From contig OX243814.1 of the NCBI GenBank assembly GCA_945859605.1, forward strand, positions 28,562,885-28,626,884: DNA of 64,000 nucleotides, read 5' to 3'. This stretch comes from Lumbricus rubellus (lineage: Eukaryota > Annelida > Clitellata > Crassiclitellata > Lumbricidae). Within the stretch, counting starts at the first letter, position 1, and each line of letters opens with the position of its first letter. A program made the translations under genes and the position numbers. The notes under the pieces were generated by a model. The model was not told the origin of the DNA, searched no databases, and worked only from the letters and a program-made list of their open reading frames with translations. Of the stretch, positions 11,601-23,003 are shown in pieces.

Positions 11601-14600
11601 TTGTATGCAGTAATTGACTGTCCAGGTCTGGATGTGGGATTTTATTACTCTGCCATCCTCCCTGAGCCACATCTGCAGGATGCAACCGCAGATGATACCT
11701 CTAAGGGTGCATGCACAATGCACATGCTACCGACAGTGTATGTGTGTGTGTGTGTGTGTGTGTGCATGTGCATGTGCATACTTCAAGAGAAGAGAGAGTA
11801 TGCCAATGACTACATAAACTCAAACAGAAACAAATGTAACTAATTGCTTCACAAAAAATTTGTTTCAACACAATGGAACAAAAATATTTATGAATTAATC
11901 TACATGTACAAACGGCCACCATTATGTCATAAACACAGGTACTGCATCCCCGATTTGCCAATTCTTCCTCTCCCGCTATACTGCCGTAGGTCGTGCACCG
12001 CTGCTCTAAGTGAACGCATGCCAGTATTGTAACGCCCACCCCCTCGGACACTCCCGGAGTCGCCACTTCCGGTCCAACGTGTGAGAGGGCCGCGTGCGGT
12101 TGCAGGTCGTAGTTCAGAGATATAGACGGAGGAAGGGAGGCGGTAGCTTCGGGGTTCGAATCCTGTCGGGTTCGGGATGGCCAGGTATCTCGACCTCTTA
12201 GCTCTCCGTATGAAACTGGGGCCTTACTGGCCAGTCTTTCACTCCGGCGTAGGATTCCGGGGTTAACCGGAAGTGAAAGGTCCTTAGGCCTAGCCCCCGA
12301 AGCTCTTCCCAGGCCGATGGCTGAGTGGTAAGGTCTATCCGCGGTGGTACCAAAGGGAAATATTGCTCCTGGGTTCGAACCTGCAACCGGCTTCGGAGAT
12401 GCCCTGGGCGTCGTTTCTAAACGTTCTATACGCGCGACGACTTCCGTCAGCGCTTCCCTAACGTTACTTTGTACCACGGCAATTGCCTCCTGTGTATTTA
12501 TAGCATTAGCTTGAAATTCAGTTCTGACAGAAGAAATAGCCTCTTGGGTATCTCTGGCATTAGACTGAATGGCATCCTGAACATCAGTTTTTATAGACGC
12601 CTGCATAGACTTGGCGTTTGACTGCATTGCCTCAAGCAATATCCCCATCTCAAATGCAGAAGGTGGTCTGGAAGGTTGCGAGGGGGTTGATGTTCTGCTC
12701 TGCTCCATGGCGCTATACAAATTTCAATTATTCAACTTCCTAATGTTACCAAGAATCAAAATCAATATGTTCAAGTACGATCTTATTATTCCACAAAGGC
12801 AGGTAATAATCATTAAGTCTTCTAATACAAATCGGACATTCAACACAATGTAGATAAAATTATAATTATGCAAGTCAATGAAAAATGCCCTTAGATCGGA
12901 GTTTGTCCAAATTATCCCCAATTTAGTTCTCAAGTGCCATCGTCAAAATTTAAAGTAGCCCAATATTTCTACAAAATATATCGCCTTAGCTTCCCCACTA
13001 AACAGTACCTGATTTCCGGGAACCAGAGACAAGGCAGGCGGCGTGCGTATGGAGACGACGAAGCGGACGAGAAATCCAGAATAAACGCCGAGGAAATGGG
13101 ATCCACCATGGATATAGGTATCCAGAAGATGCGATGACGGACTCACGCCACACTCGCAGAAAATGACCACGACGAGAATGCTTCCGATGAAACAGAGAAG
13201 AACTCGCTCCGTGCGAGACGAAATGCGAAGGCCTGGGCGTTAGGCCTATATCCGCAACGAGGGTGCGAAGACAGAACACACAGCGCCGACGATTCGATTC
13301 CTGCTCCAAACAGCGATACAAACGGCTCCGGCCGAAGAAGAGAATCGACACAGAAATCAGTAGCAGGAGAACTGAACGACGCTTCGAATCAATAGAAACG
13401 ACTCCCGTCGCAGAAGACGCCCCGACAGAAATCCACAGCACAACGACGTCGAAACTAATACACGCGGCAATAAATCCTGCCTTCACTTCAATAAAATCAG
13501 GCTTCGAATCCGCCACTTCACTATCGAGAGTCACACGTCCAACCTGCACGAAGGTTCCAACACGACTCAACACTTTATTATCGAGAGTCGCACATCCACT
13601 CTCCACGAAGGTTCAATCACGACTCACTGCCCGTTGCGCGATCTTCTTCTATATCGGCCTCGACTGACGTAGGACGCGAGCTACTGCGCATGCGCTGCAC
13701 ACGCGGTGATCACGCAAGGGCAATGTGACCCGGCGTGATGGAAAATACCCACACAGGAGCCTATGCTGCATGCACAAACTACACGCAGCCGGCCAGCAGA
13801 GTGTATCGCTCCGTCCGTCTGCCCAACCGTCTATCTGTACTATTCTGGCACTGCGTCTGTCATATCGGCCGACTCCTCTTCCTCCTTTTCGGCCGACCCT
13901 CCATTCGCTGAGCGTATGCAAGAAGCGATCAATAATCTGGTAGCTATGGCGACCGCTTACGTCATCTCTGTCGGCGACTCGTATCACACACGAGCTCAAC
14001 ATTAAAATCTAGGTCACCAATATTATGTAGGTCACCGAATGCAGCTCAAAAATAATAATATTATAATATATATAATATCAGACCCCGAAAATACCATAAC
14101 GGATCCAAAAAATATATATATGGCACCCAGAAATCAAATCCGTAGCGTCTGGTTATACCAGTCGCGACACTCTCACTGGCCATCCCCGAATTTCCGGCTC
14201 TATTTAATTGGACAAATGGAGCCTGAAATTCCCTGTAAGACTATACTCCGATTTTAACATTAAAAGTTCAAAATTAATTGCATAAATCAAAAATATGCAG
14301 TGAACAGTCATATCGGCCACATAGAATAGCGATAAGCGATAAGCCGTGAGCACTGATTTAACCTCTCAGCGTAAATTGTTATGTCAATATACAGGGTGGG
14401 CCAGCATAAATGAACCAACTTTGCATGCTTATAACTCCGCCAATTTTTGGAATTTATTTATACTTTATGCGTCAAATTAAAGATATTTCACTCAAGTATA
14501 TGCACTGAAAACATGGAACTTGTACAAGTTTAGGTTTTAATTATATGCTCGGAACAGCGCTAGCTACCATATTTTGTTGTCATTTGTGACGTAATAAGGC

Positions 14601-17600
14601 GCCGTTTCGCCGAGATATTCAAAAATCGTTTTTCGCTAACACGTGCATAAACACGATCATTTTAGGTGTTTTTAGAAGTATCTACCATGAATATTTTCTC
14701 GTCGCAAAACCATTTTCTTTCAATTTTATCAACAGCCGTGTGCGCTGCTTTAGACGCAAAGAAACGGCTGGCTGCAGGCCGGCTGTTTCGCTAGGCCTAT
14801 AGCCGTTTCTTTGCGTCAGTGTTGGAGTGCTGTTGGACATCATTTCGACAAATAACTTTAGATCATCTTTTAGAATATAATGTACGGTGTTTCTGGGACT
14901 ACCTGTTTCGCGCTGGGGAGATTTGCCTGTAGAGCCTATCCGGGTCGTTGTCTTGACGGCCAATTTACTCGGACACAAGAGCAATGTTAGCGGATATGCG
15001 CACCGTAATTCCCATGGTTTACGATTAGAAAGTCCTGTTTTTATCAATTTTCAGTAGCAGATAATTCAAGGTAATGTTTATTCCATCCACTGTTAGAAAA
15101 TTTGTAAATCATTTCAACCGAAATACATCCCTTATCAGTTCGGAAAATTAAGATCAAAACGCGATCTCCGTCTGTCAACGGCGCCAGATCGCGTCATATA
15201 GAAAACAACAAAATATGGTAGCTAGCGCTGTTCCGAGCATATAATTAAAACCTAAACGTGTACCAGTTCCATTTTTTCAGTGCATATACTTGAGTGAAAT
15301 ATCTTTAATTTGACGCATAAAGTATAAATAAATTCATAAATTTGGCGGAGTTATACGCATTCAAAGGTGGTTCATTTATGCTGGCCCACCCTGTAAATTA
15401 GAGTCACTGTGTTTATGTAGCGCCGTTGCTACGAGTTCCGTAGAGAATGTAAACATTTATAAGCTTATATATATAGGTCCATTTTTATCGCAAGCGTCCA
15501 TCAGTTATGCAGAGAACTGTACGGCAAACTCCAACATAATTAACAGACAGCAGTCTAAGCTTGACCCACTCAGGTCAAGAACATCAACACTAGCCTATTC
15601 TTAGGCCTATAACGCATTTGATACAGTGGGTCTTCCAGGCTCAAGTGGTAAATCATGCATTTACAGAAATACGTTTACCGACATTTCGCCAACCCTCTAC
15701 TTTAACACCAAATACTATCATATATTTAATCACGGCCGATAATTCTAGCAAAGGGGACACTGCTATAGCATAAGAGCAGCCCCAGTCTGAATTATCACTC
15801 AGCCGGTAGCACACAGCTAATAACTCACAATCTTCACAGCTACATGTCTGCTAATTGTCAAGATTTACCACAGAAAACTGCATGACGAAATATTATTTAA
15901 TCTAGGCGTAGACCTGAGGTTAATATGACATTTTATATTAGGCCTACTAGTACTTAACTTTCACCGTTCAAGTATATCGCTTATTCAATTATTATATGGC
16001 AACCGATAAATGCAGGACTCAACAATAGGCAGCGAATAGGCCAGCTCTCATAAGCATCCCAATTATTAAACTGCGACTGCAAAGCATATACAGGTGCATT
16101 AACTTAAATAGGCCGCGTATTAGTCTATGTCAATAATAGTGAAACATAGACCTATACCACAGCAGCGATGATTACTATTAGCTACGCAACCACTTAATTA
16201 AAGCAATAAGCCTACATTCTCAGCGCGCATTATTCGGCCGTATTAAAAATTACCTTTAATTAGTAGGCTCTACTTAGCCAATGCACAGCAATAGTAGTTT
16301 TACCGAATTACACTGTAATCGCCGTTTACGAGACTGCGTAAACGTAGGCTATATAATTATCATAGGCCTAACATAGTTTTAAAACTAAGATTCCAGTCCA
16401 CTTATAAATCAACTGTCAGCTTAGCATGAATATTATTGTATCTATACTCATCTTTTCTTCAATCTATCTATCATTAATCCCATGTACAGTCCACAGGACC
16501 ACCCACACGAAAGCGCTGTCGTGGGAAAATAATCATTAGATCTATCGGCTCCTTTGAAGCGTCTGAGCGTCTTGCACCCCTCCTCCCGGCGTCGGAAGAA
16601 GCGTGAGACCGACCGCTCGACCAAAGCGGCCTAAACCCATGCTAAACTTAATCCACGTCACTGTACGCATAGCATCATTAGGCCGACATAAACAAATCAG
16701 AAAATAGGTCACTCATTGCAACAGATTAAAACCCTACACAACAGATAAAGAAAAATAATAATAATAATACTAACCAGCTCAAATGCCTGCTGCAGAATTA
16801 ATGCTAAATAATATTATAGGCCACCAGTTCTACAGTTAATACTATAATAATAATATAAAACCATAGGTTAATGTTTCGGCCGCATTATTATTATTCTAAG
16901 CCGTGCAGCTCATTAGGCCGAACTACAAAATTATTGTAAACATTGCACGGCTGAGTATTTAAAGAGTGCGGCAATTTATCCACAGCCAGCCTAAAATTAA
17001 ATGTTATTATCCTATATGCCTTATTATTATTATAAACCGTAGGCCTACAAAAAGAGAATATATATATATATAATCAACCTGAGCTAATACAATTGTTATG
17101 TAGGGCTCCGGCCGATATACTAATTTAATTAGACCTATATAAGCCAAACACAATAATATAATACTAGCCATTTTAGTTAATCTATGCTAACGCTTATTAT
17201 TATTTCTGAACTAAGAACATATATATAGGCCTATACACATTTATACCATTCATGACAGCTATGTATTATTAATAAAATCTGTATCTACAAATTATATAGG
17301 CCCCTCAGCAGTTAATCAACAGTATAATATTATTATCACTTATAGGCCTACCTTAAGCCTATAATTTAATTATATGGCGCCTCGCAATTTGTGCATTAAT
17401 GCAGTTACAACAGCGGCGCAAGGCAAAACATATAGGTCAATATAAACCGTCCCGCTAATGCTTATGTCACGAGATTATATTCTTAAGCCGTTAATATAAT
17501 CAGACCTTCAATTTCAATCATTGGCCAACCAACAAATTATCGTAAACATTATACGGCTGAATAATTATTATATAAAATGCAGCGATTTATCAACACTGAA

Positions 17601-20600
17601 CAGCCTACCTATAATTAATTATTATAGCCTAATCGCTCATGCCTTAGGTGTCTAAGCCTACTCGCTGTATATCTAATGTAAACTTAATAGGCATATCATT
17701 TGCAAAGGCAGTAGTTAATACATATTATTTTCCTTAAGCCTATAATTTATTTATATTGCGCCTTGCGCTATTACAACAGCGGAGCAAGGCAAAATTAAAT
17801 GCCTATGTCTCAATGTTATTCATGCAACCTATATATATAATTATATCGCTGCTAGTCTGGTAAAAATCACAGGTCTTCAGCGATGCAGTAAAGCGCTAAG
17901 GGGCGTATGCAACATTTATCTAGCGCCATTTTAAATCATCATTAATGCATATTATTCGTTAATATTATATATCTGCGATGACCACAACTAATTAAAAATC
18001 TTATGTATAGGCCCACTGCTGCATCAAATTTAACTGAGTGAATCTGTTATTATTATTCTTAAACCAATTAATTAGCTAATCATGCCATATATATGCAGCA
18101 AAACATAGGCCTAAGGTAGATCTTGCCTCACAACATTACTTTCATGAAAGATAGGCCCATTATATAGTATCATTACTGCACTAAGATCACACAATGGTTA
18201 TCATCATGAGCAAACTTAGTCATTCTAATATATCTCCTCAGGTCAAAAATCATTCATATAGCGCCATATAATATATCTCATCCAAGGCACTATTAAAACT
18301 GTCCATTGTCCAATGCAATGCAATACAATACAAATATTAATCTGCGCAATGCAACACACAGTTCAGTCAACCTACAATGCAACATTACAGTCATTACACA
18401 GTAACTCACACATGTAGAAACCATCACATGTAAATAAATCATTTTCATCACAATCGAACTAAGACAATGTTACAGATCTCCTGCATTCAGTTAATCCCCG
18501 CAGATTAAGCGGTCACTAGCAAAGGTCACCACATGACCTTCAGTTCTCAAGTTCATGACTTCCGGTTGGTTCCCCCAGCGATCTCCAATTCTGATCGTCA
18601 GCAGACCCGTTGCGTAATGGGCATCTGCGTAACAAATGCAAGCTAGAGTCACAGTAGAAACAGCGGCGCTCCTCGTTTGGCGAATTCCGACCACTGTTTC
18701 GCCTCTTCGCCGGACGTGGCGAATTCTGGAAGCGACGCTTCCGGTTCCACTGGTTTCCGTTCGGCTCCGGAACAGCACTCCGTACGGCAAACACCCGACC
18801 AACGATAGGTTCGGTGTTCACTGGTTGACCGACGTCGTCGCTAGGCGGAAATTGCTCAACTTCCGGTCCCGCCTGTTGTCGATATCTACACGAAAAGCTC
18901 AAATGTCCGGTCCTATTGCAGATATAACAGCGTCGGTAATCCCTCCAATTAGTTCCGTTCGCGTTCGACCAACCATTTCCGGTCGAAGTGTTCTGACCTC
19001 TCCACGACTCGCGATTATTGTCTCTGTATTGAGGCGCCGACACCGGTTGTTGCTTTTCCACCTGCTCCAGTCGTCGTAATATATCCTTCATTAATATAGT
19101 ATCCTTTGTTGTAGTATCCTCTTCTTTAACTGCATAGACACGTCCAGGTCGTCGTTGTTGTTGCTCATGGCCACCGACTTCCGCTTTCTGATAGCCGTCC
19201 AATCGCATAGCTACCTTGTACGCTTCGTCGAGAGATTTCGGTTCCCGTTCACGGATTTTCAGAGAGAGATTCCGATCTCTCAAGGCGTCCAAGAATGCTC
19301 GGATAGCAATGGCTTCACTATGGGCGGTCGACACACCAGGATATCCACGGGAAGCTAAGATGCGGATATCATCAACCAAAACTCCCAGATCCTCCTCAGC
19401 TTTCTGCTTCCGGGTGCTGAGCTGCGTTTGAAACAGGGCCTGCTGCTCAGCGGTACCGTACCGTTCCCGAAGTCGCCGAACCAAAGCCGTCCAAGTATCC
19501 ACGTTCGACTCGCTCAGTAAATGGGTCGCCGGTTCGACTAGGGAGACGACCAGTTGATTAAATTTCTCTTCGTCCGACCAGTCATTGTTCCTTGCGCATA
19601 CAGTGAATTTGCGCAAAAAGACTTCCACATCCGACCTTCCGCTATACGATCCAAGTTTCGTGTATTGCCTTTGTTTAGGAGGCGCAGCCGACGACGGTTT
19701 GACCTCGGCCGCTTTCACGGTCGTAGACGCGGTCGTTTCCGATTCCTTGTTTGTTCCAACAGTGCTACTCGTCGGAAGTTCCCAGTCGCCGGTTGTCTGC
19801 GTCGCAACGGATGTCATGGGGACGGTTTTGGCAGGACCGACGGAAGCGTTGACAGGCGCCAGCACTTTCGTTTCCCCAACCGCAGACATCGTTGCTGTAC
19901 CGTCGCTAGTTGTTTCGCTTTTCCCCAGATATGTCGGTTTCAGCAGCGTTTGACGAGGCAGCTCGACGTCACGACTAAATCCAAAATTCTGAGCACCGAG
20001 GCATGAATTCATCCTTGCCGACTCCACGACGGTTGGCCACCGAGGAAAAGCGACATCGCTGGGACGAAACGGGTCGAGACAGCGAAGCGGGTCGAGCCCA
20101 ACCCGGTTGTCGATGCTGTTGTAGAGCGCGTGTGGATCGTAGTTCGGAGCGTAGTTCGGAGCAGGCGTCCATGACATGTACGGATGCTCACGACGAGCGC
20201 TCGGTGGCATCCAGTCGACCGCTGTAGTTGCCATTGGACCAGGTCGAAGATCGGGTCGAAGATCGGGTCGAGCGTAGTCTCGACCAACCATGGCCGAAGT
20301 AACCAGACCATCGTAGTTGGGCATTGAGTGATAAGTCGGCATTCCCGACGTTGATTGGAAAGCGTCGACACGATTTGCCGTCACCTCCGTTCTTGGCTGA
20401 TCCGGGTAAACGAACGGTTCTTGCATCCTCCATCGTGGATCAAGTCGAGAGTAAGCGCCGTAGATGGGCGATGAAGAGGTCAAATGAATTGGATCGACCT
20501 TATCACCCCCCTCCCACATTTTATGATCAATCGGTTTATTTAATTCAAAATTTCTAAACTCCGATTGCTGTGCTGTTTGCATTCTTTTATCAATTATTTT

Positions 20601-22966
20601 CACAGTTTTAGGTCTAGATTCCATTATTTTGCTAACTTCAATATCTATGCTACCATCATCAGACATAATCTCTACATTATCAGAAAATTCCCTTTCCTTC
20701 CTTCTTTCAAAAGATAATGCAGTTTCTCTTCTTCCGGTATTTTCCGTTTCCTCTTCCTCGTCAAAATCTCTAGAACTTATTCGACCCCACTGGCTGGGAC
20801 CAATTGTAACGCCCACCCCCTCGGACACTCCCGGAGTCGCCACTTCCGGTCCAACGTGTGAGAGGGCCGAGTGCGGTTGCAGGTCGTAGTTCAGAGATAT
20901 AGACGGAGGAAGGGAGGCGGTAGCTTCGGGGTTCGAATCCTGTCGGGTTCGGGATGGCCAGGTATCTCGACCTCTTAGCTCTCCGTATGAAACTGGGGCC
21001 TTACTGGCCAGTCTTTCACTCCGGCGTAGGATTCCGGGGTTAACCGGAAGTGAAAGGTCCTTAGGCCTAGCCCCCGAAGCTCTTCCCAGGCCGATGGCTG
21101 AGTGGTAAGGTCTATCCGCGGTGGTACCAAAGGGAAATATTGCTCCTGGGTTCGAACCTGCAACCGGCTTCGGAGATGCCCTGGGCGTCGTTTCTAAACG
21201 TTCTATACGCGCGACGACTTCCGTCAGCGCTTCCCTAACGTTACTTTGTACCACGGCAATTGCCTCCTGTGTATTTATAGCATTAGCTTGAAATTCAGTT
21301 CTGACAGAAGAAATAGCCTCTTGGGTATCTCTGGCATTAGACTGAATGGCATCCTGAACATCAGTTTTTATAGACGCCTGCATAGACTTGGCGTTTGACT
21401 GCATTGCCTCAAGCAATATCCCCATCTCAAATGCAGAAGGTGGTCTGGAAGGTTGCGAGGAGGTTGATGTTCTGCTCTGCTCCATGGCGCTATACAAATT
21501 TCAATTATTCAACTTCCTAATGTTACCAAGAATCAAAATCAATATGTTCAATTACGATCTTATTATTCCACAAAGGCAGGTAATAATCATTAAGTCTTCT
21601 AATACAAATCGGACATTCAACACAATGTAGATAAAATTATAATTATGCAAGTCAATGAAAAATGCCCTTAGATCGGAGTTTGTCCAAATTATCCCCAATT
21701 TAGTTCTCAAGTGCCATCGTCAAAATTTAAAGTAGCCCAATATTTCTACAAAATATATCGCCTTAGCTTCCCCACTAAACAGTACCTGATTTCCGGGAAC
21801 CAGAGACAAGGCAGGCGGCGTGCGTATGGAGACGACGAAGCGGACGAGAAATCCAGAATAAACGCCGAGGAAATGGGATCCACCATGGATATAGGTATCC
21901 AGAAGATGCGATGACGGACTCACGCCACACTCGCAGAAAATGACCACGACGAGAATGCTTCCGATGAAACAGAGAAGAACTCGCTCCGTGCGAGACGAAA
22001 TGCGAAGGCCTGGGCGTTAGGCCTATATCCGCAACGAGGGTGCGAAGACAGAACACACAGCGCCGACGATTCGATTCCTGCTCCAAACAGCGATACAAAC
22101 GGCTCCGGCCGAAGAAGAGAATCGACACAGAAATCAGTAGCAGGAGAACTGAACGACGCTTCGAATCAATAGAAACGACTCCCGTCGCAGAAGACGCCCC
22201 GACAGAAATCCACAGCACAACGACGTCGAAACTAATACACGCGGCAATAAATCCTGCCTTCACTTCAATAAAATCAGGCTTCGAATCCGCCACTTCACTA
22301 TCGAGAGTCACACGTCCAACCTGCACGAAGGTTCCAACACGACTCAACACTTTATTATCGAGAGTCGCACATCCACTCTCCACGAAGGTTCAATCACGAC
22401 TCACTGCCCGTTGCGCGATCTTCTTCTATATCGGCCTCGACTGACGTAGGACGCGAGCTACTGCGCATGCGCTGCACACGCGGTGATCACGCAAGGGCAA
22501 TGTGACCCGGCGTGATGGAAAATACCCACACACGAGCCTATGCTGCATGCACAAACTACACGCAGCCGGCCAGCAGAGTGTATCGCTCCGTCCGTCTGCC
22601 CAACCGTCTATCTGTACTATTCTGGCACTGCGTCTGTCATATCGGCCGACTCCTCTTCCTCCTTTTCGGCCGACCCTCCATTCGCTGAGCGTATGCAAGA
22701 AGCGATCAATAATCTGGTAGCTATGGCGACCGCTTACGTCATCTCTGTCGGCGACTCGTATCACACACGAGCTCAACATTAAAATCTAGGTCACCAATAT
22801 TATGTAGGTCACCGAATGCAGCTCAAAAATAATAATATTATAATATATATAATATCAGACCCCGAAAATACCATAACGGATCCAAAAATATATATATGGC
22901 ACCCAGAAATCAAATCCGTAGCGTCTGGTTATACCAGTCGCGACACTCTCACCGGCCATCCCCGGT

Positions 22967-23003
<37 letters not shown>

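Noticed and set aside
13263..13667. ORFs upstream of gag in the LTR of element 1 (also 22040-22444 and minus 12998-13606)
   Set aside because: They are duplicated only because the LTR is duplicated, overlap each other on both strands, and show no domain.
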